Source: Winogradskyella ursingii | GTDB lineage: Bacteria > Bacteroidota > Bacteroidia > Flavobacteriales > Flavobacteriaceae | Reading direction: 5' to 3' | Assembly: GCF_013403975.1 (NCBI RefSeq) | Contig: NZ_JABFDH010000003.1 | Span: forward strand, 248,001 to 312,000 | Length of the DNA: 64,000 bases | In this document: one piece after another, positions 43,081-51,136 of the stretch | Layout: every line of letters begins with the position of its first letter | How positions within the stretch are numbered: the stretch's first letter is position 1 | Program-made: the position numbers and the translations under genes | The notes under the pieces: generated by a model | The model's input: the letters and a program-made list of their open reading frames with translations, nothing else | What the model was told of the DNA's origin: nothing | Database searches by the model: none

Positions 43081-44321
43081 TGATTGACATTAAACATTTT
43101 ATATACGATTACTTAGTCGAAAAAGGCATATCCCAATCTACGGCAGAGTATCTAAATATGCTTATTTTATTATTTGCATTATTATTATTCGCTTTTTCGA
43201 TTGATTACGTAACAAAGCGTATTCTTTGGCGTTTTTCTGCTGGTGTTGCAAAACGTACCAAAACCAATTTTGATGATATTTTACTAGACAACAAACTACC
43301 TAGAAATATTGCACATATAATTCCTCTTATCATTTTAATCGAGTTTGTCCCACAGGTATTTTCTGATTTTGCATATGTTGAAAATATTATAGAAAAGACA
43401 CTTAAGGTAATTGGTATCATTCTCACATTGAGCATTATTCGCAGTATGCTCAAATCTATAAAAGATTATTTAAAAACGTTACCGCAATACAGAGACAAGC
43501 CTATAGACAGTTACATCCAGGTATTTATGATTTTTGCATGGCTTATTGGCGCTTTTGCAGGAGTCGCAATTTTTACCGGGATATCCTTTTTTAAGTTTGC
43601 AACAACATTGGGTGCTGCTTCGGCTATCATCATTTTAATTTTTAAGGATACCATTTTGGGTTTTGTAGCTAGTATACAGGTATCCATTAATGATATGGTT
43701 CGCATTGGTGACTGGATTACATTCGAAAAATATGGTGCAGATGGTGACGTTGTTGAAATTAATTTGGCCACAGTTAAGGTACAAAACTTTGACATGACGA
43801 TTACCACAATTCCAACTTATGCGCTCATTTCCGATTCATTTAAAAATTGGCGTGGCATGTTGGCCTCTGGAGGAAGACGTATTAAGAGATCCGTTATTGT
43901 AAAGGTTTCGACCATACGTTTTTTAACCCAAGACGATATAGAACAACTTAAAAAGATACAGTTGATTTCTGATTACCTAACCAATACTACAGAGAAAATA
44001 GATACTTATAACAAAGAACATGGTGCCGACAAATCTGTTTTGATCAATGGTATAAACATGACCAATTTTGGTGTGTTTCGAAAATATTTGCAAACTTATA
44101 TTGAGCATCATTCTGCCATTAATAAAGACATGTTGTTGATGGTACGTCAATTAGAGCCTACACCACAAGGTATACCTATGGAGATTTATGCGTTTAGTAA
44201 AGATCAACGTTGGGAAAACTATGAATATGTAATCGGTGATATTTTTGACCACGTTTTAGCTGCAGTTTCGTATTTTGACTTAGAAATTTATGAGCTAGCC
44301 TTGGGACAAAAACAATCTTAA
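43080..44321 (+). CDS. Mechanosensitive ion channel (MscS family)
   Basis: The protein has about five N-terminal membrane helices (to about 210). The pore-lining helix and MscS core read GAASAIIILIFKDTILGFVASIQVSINDMVRIGDWITF, followed by the beta domain VEINLATVKVQNFDMTITTIPTYALISDSFKNWRGM. A C-terminal alpha/beta region follows to residue 413. This is the YbdG-like medium-size subgroup, which protects against mild osmotic downshift. It overlaps the DUF3817 gene by one base. Confidence 0.93.
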   Translation: MIDIKHFIYDYLVEKGISQSTAEYLNMLILLFALLLFAFSIDYVTKRILWRFSAGVAKRTKTNFDDILLDNKLPRNIAHIIPLIILIEFVPQVFSDFAYVENIIEKTLKVIGIILTLSIIRSMLKSIKDYLKTLPQYRDKPIDSYIQVFMIFAWLIGAFAGVAIFTGISFFKFATTLGAASAIIILIFKDTILGFVASIQVSINDMVRIGDWITFEKYGADGDVVEINLATVKVQNFDMTITTIPTYALISDSFKNWRGMLASGGRRIKRSVIVKVSTIRFLTQDDIEQLKKIQLISDYLTNTTEKIDTYNKEHGADKSVLINGINMTNFGVFRKYLQTYIEHHSAINKDMLLMVRQLEPTPQGIPMEIYAFSKDQRWENYEYVIGDIFDHVLAAVSYFDLEIYELALGQKQS

Positions 44322-44407
44322 CTGTGCTTTTAATTTTTAATAATTAGGACCACAATCGAGTGCTTAATTAATGATCGGCGTTTCAAGCTAAGCTATAATA
44401 TATATTA

Positions 44408-44791
44408 CTACAGTCTATCCTTAACGAACTCAACCACCGTTTTTCCATGAGGTGTTGGTTTACCATCTTGGCCTAAATTGACCATGATTATATTATCTAC
44501 CGTTAAAATGGTTTCTCTCGTCATTTTATTCCGGACTTCACATTTCATAGTGATGGAGGATTTTCCAAATTTGGTCACCTCAATACCAATTTCAACAATA
44601 TCACCTTGCTTGGCAGATGCCATAAAATTGATCTCGGACATGTACTTAGTTACAATTTTAGAATTTTCAAGTTGAATAATGGTATACAAAGCCGCTTCTT
44701 CATCTATCCAAGCCAATAACTGACCGCCAAATAATGTACCGTTGGGATTTAAATCTTCTGGTTTTACCCATTTTCTAGTGTGGAATCTCAT
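44408..44791 (-). CDS. Acyl-CoA thioesterase (hotdog fold, YciA/BACH type)
   Basis: A 127-aa single hotdog domain with the family motif NPNGTLFGGQLLAWIDEEAALY near the start, where Asn and Asp/Glu contribute to catalysis. It continues with VTKYMSEINFMASAKQGDIVEIGIEVTKFGKSSITMKCEV and ends with a GKPTPH segment. It hydrolyses acyl-CoA to free acid and CoA; chain preference is not visible. Single gene with a good promoter upstream. Confidence 0.93.
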   Translation of the reverse strand: MRFHTRKWVKPEDLNPNGTLFGGQLLAWIDEEAALYTIIQLENSKIVTKYMSEINFMASAKQGDIVEIGIEVTKFGKSSITMKCEVRNKMTRETILTVDNIIMVNLGQDGKPTPHGKTVVEFVKDRL

Positions 44792-44843
44792 TCTCTTAGG
44801 TTTTAATGTTGGCTTTAAGAATTTGTTTAGTTTCAGTTTTGTT

Positions 44844-44871
44844 CAAAGATAATATAATGTTTTACTACCAA
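44844..44871 (-). promoter_or_regulatory. Promoter of the acyl-CoA thioesterase gene
   Basis: On the minus strand TTG (44871-44869), 17 bases, then TATCTTTG (44851-44844) match the Bacteroidota -33/-7 elements. The gene starts 53 bases downstream. Confidence 0.5.
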
Positions 44872-44997
44872 TAATTGTGAGACGCACACTTTCGTCATAC
44901 TTTTTGTTAATAACAGCGTTAACAACATATTGCGGATGGCTTTTCATTGGGTTGCATTATGTTTACATTTAATTCCAATATCAATTCTTAATCCTCA

Positions 44998-45417
44998 ATG
45001 ATGACTACACGAACTGAGAATTTACTCGCTAATAGACCTACAATTTCTTCCGCTAAAATTTACGACACGATGAGTGCTGATGAAAGGTTTCAGAATAAAA
45101 CGCTTAGACCAATTGTTAAGATGCAGCATGATTTACTTATTGCTGTATTCAATAACTATATTGCGAAACACAAAAATGTGTTTTCGGAATTGTCATTACA
45201 GAAACAACTGGACTATATTGATAATGCCATCCATAAAGACATGAAATTCAGAAATTCGGTCAAGGGAATGGTTATTGGTCAGTTTACGGTTGAAGAATAC
45301 GCCATCTATATTCAAAATTCTTCTGCACTTAACAAGCGTATGATGAACATTGTGAAAGAGCGATACATTAATAGCATACAGCTTTTTACCCAGTCTGAAG
45401 TTTTACAAGCGGTATAA
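44998..45417 (+). CDS. Conserved 139-aa flavobacterial protein, unknown
   Basis: The sequence (TENLLANRPTISSAKIYD, LRPIVKMQHDLLIAVFNNYI, MKFRNSVKGMVIGQFTVEEYAIYIQNSSALNKRMMNIVKERY) matches a conserved helical protein I recall from flavobacterial genomes, sometimes labelled glyoxalase without clear reason. No metal-binding glyoxalase motif is visible. No signal peptide. It precedes the Gre-like gene by 10 bases, so they are probably cotranscribed, which would point to an RNA-polymerase or general growth role. Function remains unassigned. Two ATGs stand at the start; the first is used. Confidence 0.78.
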   Translation: MMTTRTENLLANRPTISSAKIYDTMSADERFQNKTLRPIVKMQHDLLIAVFNNYIAKHKNVFSELSLQKQLDYIDNAIHKDMKFRNSVKGMVIGQFTVEEYAIYIQNSSALNKRMMNIVKERYINSIQLFTQSEVLQAV

Positions 45418-45427
45418 TAGATTTTTT

Positions 45428-45874
45428 ATGAAATTGAAATCACAATTGTTGGAAATTTGTCAGCAACACGCAGATAAACGCATTAGAGGCTATAAGAATG
45501 AAATTGAGCTAATAAAAGAATCGATTGAAAGTAATGACAAGGTTAGCAGTGAGGAAGATGAATCTGGTAATTCTAAGTTATTGGACGACCTCGAGAAAAA
45601 CATGAATTACCTTAATGAAGCTCAAAAAACGAGGGAACAATTACAATTAATTAGACCAAATTTATTTTCAGATTCTGCAGTATTGGGTAGCGTTGTAAAA
45701 ACTGAAACAAGAGTGTTTTTTATCGCCATAAGTATTGGAAAGATCGAATTGGAAGGCAATGATTATTACATTATTTCTTTAGCATCACCAATTGGCCAAC
45801 TCTTAAAACAAAAGAAAAAAGGGGATGGTTTTGAGTTTAATGGGGAGCATTATATAATTACTGAGGTTTTATAA
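45428..45874 (+). CDS. GreA/GreB-like transcription factor
   Basis: A 148-aa protein with an N-terminal coiled coil (about 10-75) and a C-terminal FKBP-like half with LGSVVKTETRVFFIAISIGKIELEGNDYYIISLASPIGQLLKQKKKGDGFEFNGEHYIITEVL, the Gre pattern including S-P-x-G-x-L-L. The coiled-coil tip lacks an obvious D-E acidic pair in the standard place, though DEESGN-like acidic residues are present (SEEDESGNS), so transcript cleavage is possible but unproven. It follows the unknown gene by 10 bases. Confidence 0.82.
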   Translation: MKLKSQLLEICQQHADKRIRGYKNEIELIKESIESNDKVSSEEDESGNSKLLDDLEKNMNYLNEAQKTREQLQLIRPNLFSDSAVLGSVVKTETRVFFIAISIGKIELEGNDYYIISLASPIGQLLKQKKKGDGFEFNGEHYIITEVL

Positions 45875-45878
45875 CCAA

Positions 45879-46556
45879 TTATAGTAACGATTCGCCATTG
45901 AGATTGGAAGTGAGCACGTCTGTCATATAATCCAAATAAGGTCTGGCATTTTTAAAAGCTTCGTTGACTTTTATTAAAAAATCATTTTCTAATACTTCAT
46001 TATCAGTGTAATCTTTAGTGAAAATAAATTGCTTTTTGCGTATGAGGTCTATAGCAGAATGTTCTTTGTCAAAACCTTTGGGTGCTGTTTTTAGTTCGTC
46101 TCCAACAAAATTTCCCCAAGTAGACTTAAACATTTCGTTATTAAGAATTTCTCTTATTTCACTATCGTCCATTTCAAACTCTTTTCTAATGCGCAATAGA
46201 TCATCCTTATTGGGCTGCCAAAAACCAATGGCTATAAAAGATTCGTTATTGGGTTGTAACTGCAAATAATAGCCACCTCTCAATTCAGGCTTTTTTCTGA
46301 TGAATGATCCTCCAAAATGGGTTTTATACGGTTGTTTATTCTTTGAAAAACGGACGTCTCTATAAATTCTGAATATCTTAACCTTTTCAATTTGATCGTG
46401 GTTGTTCATTAACCCACCTAAATAGTTGTATGCGGCTTTGACGTCTTTTTCAATTGTTTTGAACTCTGGTTTATGTGCGTTAAACCAGTCTCTATCGTTA
46501 TTTTCTTTTAGCTGGTTAAGAAAATTGAATGTTTCTTTTTGTATACTCTGATTCAT
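45879..46556 (-). CDS. DUF2461 family protein
   Basis: The DUF2461 (TIGR02453) layout is clear: FLNQLKENNDRDWFNAHKPEF, FRIYRDVRFSKNKQPYKTHFGGSFIRKKPELRGGYYLQLQPNNESFIAIGFWQP, and KAPKGFDKEHSAIDLIRKKQFIFTKDYTD. The function is unknown. The open frame begins at 46634, but the extra 26 residues overlap the terminator of the upstream gene, and homologues start near MNQSIQKETFNF, so the ATG at 46556 is chosen. Its stop lies four bases from the converging Gre-like gene. Confidence 0.9.
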   Translation of the reverse strand: MNQSIQKETFNFLNQLKENNDRDWFNAHKPEFKTIEKDVKAAYNYLGGLMNNHDQIEKVKIFRIYRDVRFSKNKQPYKTHFGGSFIRKKPELRGGYYLQLQPNNESFIAIGFWQPNKDDLLRIRKEFEMDDSEIREILNNEMFKSTWGNFVGDELKTAPKGFDKEHSAIDLIRKKQFIFTKDYTDNEVLENDFLIKVNEAFKNARPYLDYMTDVLTSNLNGESLL

Positions 46557-46577
46557 ATAGATACTTTTTATAAAAGT

Positions 46578-46607
46578 AAAAAAGCCATCTGTAAAAGATG
46601 ACTTTTT
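46578..46607 (-). terminator. Terminator after the 183-aa secreted protein gene
   Basis: AAAGCCATC pairs with GATGACTTT with one mismatch around a seven-base loop, with T-rich minus-strand sequence after it. It supports the downstream start of the DUF2461 gene. Confidence 0.7.
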
Positions 46608-46634
46608 ATTATACAATCTATGAAGCTGTTGCAA

Positions 46635-47186
46635 TTACATTTTATCTGCTCTAAAATGCTCTACTACTAAAATACCGTCTTTATTATAATATTCGACTGT
46701 AAACATCCCATCTTCAAAATACCCTATACCATTAAAGTCATCTGTAGTGAGTAAGTATACATCAGAATTATTTGAAAATCTCAAAGAACCGTATGGGTCG
46801 CTGGTTTTTGCATTTATTATTTTGTAACCTGAATTAGTTCTTTCAAAATTATATCCTGCACCTTCCTTATAAAAACTTACATTGGATTCTTCATCATATA
46901 ACGGATCGTTATCGTTATCAATGTAAATCACCTTAGATACTTTTGTATCCGGGAATACACGCGGAGCATCAATTGTGCCTGCATAACTTGGATCGGTTTC
47001 AACGGTTTGTTCTTGTGTTGTACGCACCATTATTTTCTTTTCTACCATTTTGCCATCTTCCATGACTTTGATAATTCTAGTAGTGGTTTCTACTATTTTA
47101 TCTTTTGGTTTTTCAACTTTTACTGTGTCCTGAGCTTGCACACCAATAAAGGCTATTAGTGCTAAGCTTAATATTTTAAATTTCAT
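46635..47186 (-). CDS. Unknown secreted 183-aa protein
   Basis: An 18-residue signal peptide ends IGVQAQ. The mature protein starts with a charged stretch (VKVEKPKDKIVETTTRIIKVMEDGKMVEKKIM). The remainder is beta-rich, with VIYIDNDNDPLYDEESNVSFYKEGAGYNFERTNSGYKIINAKTSDPYGSLRFS. I recall similar proteins in Flavobacteriaceae without a known function, and no enzymatic motif is visible. It belongs to a cluster of envelope and stress genes on this strand. Confidence 0.75.
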   Translation of the reverse strand: MKFKILSLALIAFIGVQAQDTVKVEKPKDKIVETTTRIIKVMEDGKMVEKKIMVRTTQEQTVETDPSYAGTIDAPRVFPDTKVSKVIYIDNDNDPLYDEESNVSFYKEGAGYNFERTNSGYKIINAKTSDPYGSLRFSNNSDVYLLTTDDFNGIGYFEDGMFTVEYYNKDGILVVEHFRADKM

Positions 47187-47237
47187 AATTTCTAAATTTT
47201 AATGTTAATAATTAATTGATCCAGTCTATAAACTCAG

Positions 47238-47408
47238 CTAATTATCATCAACGGCGTCACTAATATCATCAGCCGTATCTTCAACTGCATCGCCAACGTC
47301 ATCTACTGCATCTTCTATTTTGTCTTCAGTTGATTTCTCTTCTCTACAACTTGTAGTCAGAATACTTAAACTGAAAAACAGTAAAAACAAATATGCAAAT
47401 TTTCTCAT
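47238..47408 (-). CDS. Small acidic lipoprotein, 56 aa
   Basis: Too short for most ORF cut-offs but well formed. The signal peptide is FAYLFLLFFSLSILTTSC with a lipobox Cys at residue 21. The mature peptide is very acidic with a repeating pattern (KIEDAVDDVGDAVEDTADDISDAVDD), which would form a negatively charged amphipathic helix. Such small DAVDD-type lipoproteins occur near stress-response genes in Bacteroidota. The next gene upstream is the DUF1328-like membrane protein. No enzymatic role is expected; a structural or osmotic role is inference. Confidence 0.72.
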   Translation of the reverse strand: MRKFAYLFLLFFSLSILTTSCREEKSTEDKIEDAVDDVGDAVEDTADDISDAVDDN

Positions 47409-47448
47409 TTTTCAAATATTTAGTTCATACGATTTTTTAAAAAAAAAC

Positions 47449-47607
47449 TTAAGCTTTCCTTCCTCTCAAAAGAGATACTATAAAAAGTACTAAGAATACA
47501 AAGAATAAGATTTTAGCAATTCCAGCAGAAGCTCCTGCTATGCCGCCAAATCCTAAGATTCCGGCAATAATTGCAATGACTATAAATATAATTGTCCAAC
47601 GTAACAT
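47449..47607 (-). CDS. DUF1328-like small membrane protein, 52 aa
   Basis: Start [20 protein letters not shown], then [18 protein letters not shown], ending SLLRGRKA. This is the exact layout of DUF1328/YtjA proteins: two membrane helices with a Gly/Ala-rich turn. The family is small (50-60 aa) and often co-occurs with stress genes. Function is unknown. It lies between the acidic lipoprotein and the MscS channel on the same strand, with spacing that would allow one transcript. Confidence 0.85.
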   Translation of the reverse strand: MLRWTIIFIVIAIIAGILGFGGIAGASAGIAKILFFVFLVLFIVSLLRGRKA

Positions 47608-47689
47608 AATTTTTGATTTTTTAATTAGTAATAAGGTGTACTGTCCATCAGTAGCCTATACTCAAATATCGGAATGTTAAGATGAAAAA

Positions 47690-47736
47690 CTTAGCTCTAA
47701 CACATCTTGTATTGACTCATATTGTTTAGAGCTAAG
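47690..47736 (-). terminator. Terminator after the small MscS gene
   Basis: CTTAGCTCTAA and TTAGAGCTAAG are perfect 11-base inverted repeats around a 25-base loop, followed on the minus strand by TTTTTCATC. It separates the channel gene from the DUF1328 gene. Confidence 0.65.
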
Positions 47737-47755
47737 GTTGGAATTTAACAAGTTA

Positions 47756-48655
47756 TTAGTCAGTATTCTTATTGTCAGATTCGGTTCTATCTATATTCAG
47801 CTTATTATCGAACTGAAGTGTTCTAATTGGGAATGGGATATTAATATCTTCTGCATCATAAGCCTTTTTAATTGCCATAATCGCTTTGTTCCTGGCTCTG
47901 TGAACGTCTATTTTTGCGGTACCATCAATCCAAAATCTACAAATGTAGTTAATAGAGCTACCACCAAATTCTGTAAAATAAAATTCTACATCTTTGTCGG
48001 GACCATCTCCTTTGAACGTATTTGAGATCGTATCTATAGTAAGTTTTTCAACTTTTTCTAAATCTGACTCATAACCTACACCACATTCTATAGTAATTCT
48101 CATTGTCTCAGTTAATGAGTAATTTTTTAATGGACTATCTAATATAGTTTTATTAGGAATGAGAACAATATTATTGTCTGCTTCCTGAAGTTCAAAATTT
48201 CTCAGGTTAATTTCGGTGACTCGTCCTGCAAAGTCATTAGTTTCTACCCAATGTCCTATTTTAATATTTTCTCTAAATGACAGAACAAGACCGGCAAATG
48301 TATTGGCTAATGTGCCTTGAAGCGCCAAACCAATAGCCAAACCAACCACACCAGCACCTGCCAGTAATGACGTTAATGCTTTCCCCAGGTTAAGAATACC
48401 TAGAGCAATAAATAATCCAAGCGCAACCACAAGTACTGCTGTAACCTTAGATATTGCACTTTTAATAGACTCTTGCTTTACTTTATTGCCTAAAATTCTA
48501 TACATCAACTTACTTACATAACGCGATATATAATAAGCGATAACCATAACCAATATGGCTACGACTAGATTTGGTATATTTTCTATAATAGCATTAAACC
48601 ATCCTTTGAGTTTATCAATTAGGTTGTCCAGTGCGGTGTTAAATTGTTCTTTCAT
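47756..48655 (-). CDS. mscS: Small-conductance mechanosensitive channel (MscS)
   Basis: A 299-aa protein of the size of E. coli MscS. Three N-terminal membrane helices (about 25-110) lead to the pore helix LAGAGVVGLAIGLALQGTLANTFAGLVL, with its Gly/Ala packing. The beta domain reads IGHWVETNDFAGRVTEINLRNFELQEADNNIVLIPNKTI. The C-terminal alpha/beta cage follows to about 285. It opens under membrane tension to release solutes during osmotic downshift. It sits with Dps and small envelope genes, which fits a stress cluster. Confidence 0.95.
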   Translation of the reverse strand: MKEQFNTALDNLIDKLKGWFNAIIENIPNLVVAILVMVIAYYISRYVSKLMYRILGNKVKQESIKSAISKVTAVLVVALGLFIALGILNLGKALTSLLAGAGVVGLAIGLALQGTLANTFAGLVLSFRENIKIGHWVETNDFAGRVTEINLRNFELQEADNNIVLIPNKTILDSPLKNYSLTETMRITIECGVGYESDLEKVEKLTIDTISNTFKGDGPDKDVEFYFTEFGGSSINYICRFWIDGTAKIDVHRARNKAIMAIKKAYDAEDINIPFPIRTLQFDNKLNIDRTESDNKNTD

Positions 48656-48716
48656 AATTTTATTAGTTAGTTTTAATTCTGTTTAGTTTTAATTCTGTAA
48701 AATACTATATAGTTTA

Positions 48717-49220
48717 TTAAGCCTCTATAATACTTTCATTTAGTTGTGATCGTGAGTCTTTAGTAAAAGCATTCAACATCCAGCTGCTCTTTTCCAATTC
48801 TCTTATAAAAGATCCAATTAAATCTATCGTTCCTTCATCATTTGCCTCATTGGCTTTTTCAATCACTTTGGACATTTGTTTTAACAAGATAGCATGATTT
48901 TCTAAAATCTCAAGTACCATTTCTTTATCGGATAGCTTGGAGGACACCTCTTTAACTGAAGTTGTTTTTAGATAATCCTTCAGATTACTCATGGGATGAT
49001 AGCGCAAAGTGAGAATCCGTTCTGCAATTTCATCAATTTTAATTCTCGCATCACTGTATAATTCCTCGAATTTTCTATGTAGATCAAAGAAGTTTTCTCC
49101 TAAAACATTCCAATGAAAGTTTCTTAGGTTTTGGTAGTAAACATGATAATCTGCCAAAAGTGTATTTAGTTCCATAACCGTTGGCATTAGTTTTTCGTCG
49201 TCTATATTTAAATAATTCAT
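48717..49220 (-). CDS. dps: Dps-like ferritin, DNA-protecting
   Basis: Typical Dps length (167 aa). The four-helix bundle carries the ferroxidase ligands in NFHWNVLGENFFDLHRKFEELYSDARIKIDEIAERI, with the pattern H-W-x(10)-H-x(3)-F-x(3)-Y-x(6)-D-E that marks the family. The C-terminal helix ends SSWMLNAFTKDS. Dps oxidises and stores iron using peroxide and coats DNA in starved cells. The gene stands alone, with a repeat-rich GTTAA-containing upstream region that may hold a stress promoter. Confidence 0.95.
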   Translation of the reverse strand: MNYLNIDDEKLMPTVMELNTLLADYHVYYQNLRNFHWNVLGENFFDLHRKFEELYSDARIKIDEIAERILTLRYHPMSNLKDYLKTTSVKEVSSKLSDKEMVLEILENHAILLKQMSKVIEKANEANDEGTIDLIGSFIRELEKSSWMLNAFTKDSRSQLNESIIEA

Positions 49221-49453
49221 TGACTGTAATTTTCTGATCTTTCTTAATATAGGTTAGTGAATAACTCTTTTAAACCGACTTAACACGTTTTAACTTAATG
49301 AAGGTTTTGTTAACATAATTTTGTGTTAAGAATTGTGGCAATTGTTAACTTATTTAACACTTAAAAAATATTACGAATAATGTTAAAAATAAACTTGTGG
49401 GTTGAAAGAAAATTCACTATTATGCACTACTTTTAAAACACAGTATTTATTTT

Positions 49454-49675
49454 ATGGGTAGACCAGCAACACGACCAACCAAACTCAAAGACGGTTATTA
49501 TATCGAAATCAGAAATAAAGGAGCCAAATCAGGAGTTAAACTATATAGCCATTCAAAATTACAGATGGATAGAGCCATAAAAATGTATGAACGCTCTAAA
49601 GAAGTGCTTATTCTGGGCAAATCTGTAAATGGCAAATTTGTTGAAAAAGAGCCAAAACTTCACGTTGTAGATTAA
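49454..49675 (+). CDS. Conserved small flavobacterial protein, 73 aa
   Basis: A basic protein starting MGRPATRPTKLKDGYYIEIRNKG and ending KFVEKEPKLHVVD. The GRPAxRPTKLKDGFYIE pattern recurs in flavobacterial genomes, and these short proteins might bind DNA or RNA (basic N-terminus), but no function is known. A TTG at 49402-49404 and TACTTTTA at 49428-49435 form a plausible promoter 18-25 bases before the ATG. Single gene. Confidence 0.7.
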   Translation: MGRPATRPTKLKDGYYIEIRNKGAKSGVKLYSHSKLQMDRAIKMYERSKEVLILGKSVNGKFVEKEPKLHVVD

Positions 49676-49802
49676 TTTCCTCAACCGATTACCACATCTT
49701 TTTTGAAGTTTCCAATATACCTCTCTAATTTATTTTTCATAAATTGTTGATTAATTGGATTTTTTGTCATGTCCAAAAACTAAACTAATTAAACAATCTA
49801 TT

Positions 49803-50228
49803 ATGGAAAATCAATTGAACAAACCACCAGTTTGGTTCTGGCTGGTGAGCATTCTGGCATTATTATGGAATGGTGCTGGCGTTATGGCTTATTTGGGTAG
49901 AGCTTTCGCAACAGATGAAATGATTGCAGCACTTCCTGAAGAACAGAAAGCAGAGTTTTTAATGGAATTTCCCGCATGGTATACAGCCGCTTTTGCATTG
50001 GCTGTATTTTGTGGAGCTTTAGGATGCATCGCACTATTAATCAGAAAGAAATGGGCTTATATTCTTTTTGTAATATCTGCCATTGGTGCTGTGGTTCAGC
50101 ACATTTACTTATTTGTAAATGTTGAAATGGACATGACCTCGATAATAATGCCGATTCTGGTTATTATTGTTTGTTTCTTATTGATTTGGTTCGCAAAAAA
50201 ATCAATTGATAAAGGCTGGATTAAATAA
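49803..50228 (+). CDS. Unknown four-helix membrane protein, 141 aa
   Basis: Four membrane helices: WFWLVSILALLWNGAGVMAYLG, WYTAAFALAVFCGALGCIALLI, WAYILFVISAIGAVVQHIYLF and IIMPILVIIVCFLLIWF. The pattern is that of the small 'sugar transporter'-named or DoxX-like membrane proteins of Bacteroidota, but I do not claim a function. The frame opens earlier, at 49755, but ATG 49803 (MENQLNKPP) gives the natural start just before helix 1. A shared terminator follows. Confidence 0.78.
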   Translation: MENQLNKPPVWFWLVSILALLWNGAGVMAYLGRAFATDEMIAALPEEQKAEFLMEFPAWYTAAFALAVFCGALGCIALLIRKKWAYILFVISAIGAVVQHIYLFVNVEMDMTSIIMPILVIIVCFLLIWFAKKSIDKGWIK

Positions 50229-50248
50229 AAATAATAAATTCTAATAAC

Positions 50249-50280
50249 AAAAAGGTGTCCCTCAAATCGGATGCCTTTTT
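50249..50280. terminator. Bidirectional terminator between the membrane protein and truA
   Basis: AAAAAGGTGTCC and GGATGCCTTTTT pair over 12 positions with two G-T pairs and an eight-base loop, with T-runs on both strands. It ends one base before the truA stop codon. Confidence 0.8.
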
Positions 50281-51066
50281 TTATTCAAATTCTACAGAAT
50301 GCAATATCAATCCAGAAGCTGGAGCAATGTAATCCATCACCTCTTTACTATCATGACTTAATGTCTGTTCAATATAATCTAAGCTCAACTCACCTCTACC
50401 CAATTTTATCAAACATCCAAACATTAATCTAATCTGATTTCTCATAAATCCTTTTCCAACTACTTTGAATACATAAGATTTTTCCGGAAAAAAATTAGCT
50501 ACATAAATTGTGTTCTCAATAATTTCGGAAGATTCAATAGTACGCTCATACTCACCTCTATCTGTGGCTCTATAGCAATACGTCTTAAAATTATGCGTAC
50601 CTCTGAACAACTTTGCACCTTTTTTCATGATCTCTACATCCAATGGCTCTAAAATAGTCGTTAAAATAGGAGCACAAAATGGATGGTTTTTTTGACCTTC
50701 TGAAAAAACATAATGATATTCCTTTAATTTTGAATCCTGAATGATATTGAATTCCTTCTCGACTTCTTTAATAGACAACGCTCTTATGTCCTGCGGTAGA
50801 TTATGGTTAAAAATCTCTAAAAAAACATCAAAATCCTGGATAGGCTCGTTGTAAATAAACAATTCTAAAGCCGCTTCGTTAGCAGAAACCATGGCATCCG
50901 TCCTTCCTGCACCTAAAGTTTTAAATTTAACGTTCTTTAAAATAAATTTTAAAGTTCTATCAATCATCAAATGCACCGTTTTTACATCTGGTTGTTTTTG
51001 CCAACCATGAAAACGATAACCCAAATACTGAATCTTTATTAAATAATAAAAGCGTTTATTAAACAT
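50281..51066 (-). CDS. truA: tRNA pseudouridine synthase A
   Basis: TruA makes pseudouridine at positions 38-40 of tRNA anticodon arms. The catalytic motif is GAGRTDAMVSA with Asp57 (the usual R-T-D). Other landmarks are YRFHGWQ near the start, HYVFSEGQKNHPF, RGTHNFKTYC, and FKVVGKGFMRNQIRLMFGCLIKLG near the end. At 261 aa it has normal length. The family's R-T-D-x-G is R-T-D-A-M here, an allowed change in Bacteroidota TruA-like enzymes. Single gene, convergent with the membrane protein. Confidence 0.92.
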   Translation of the reverse strand: MFNKRFYYLIKIQYLGYRFHGWQKQPDVKTVHLMIDRTLKFILKNVKFKTLGAGRTDAMVSANEAALELFIYNEPIQDFDVFLEIFNHNLPQDIRALSIKEVEKEFNIIQDSKLKEYHYVFSEGQKNHPFCAPILTTILEPLDVEIMKKGAKLFRGTHNFKTYCYRATDRGEYERTIESSEIIENTIYVANFFPEKSYVFKVVGKGFMRNQIRLMFGCLIKLGRGELSLDYIEQTLSHDSKEVMDYIAPASGLILHSVEFE

Positions 51067-51136
51067 GGCAACAAGAACGCTATTTTATTGAAGATTCCAA
51101 AAGCAATACGTATTTTTATGTTTATAACTCGAACTT

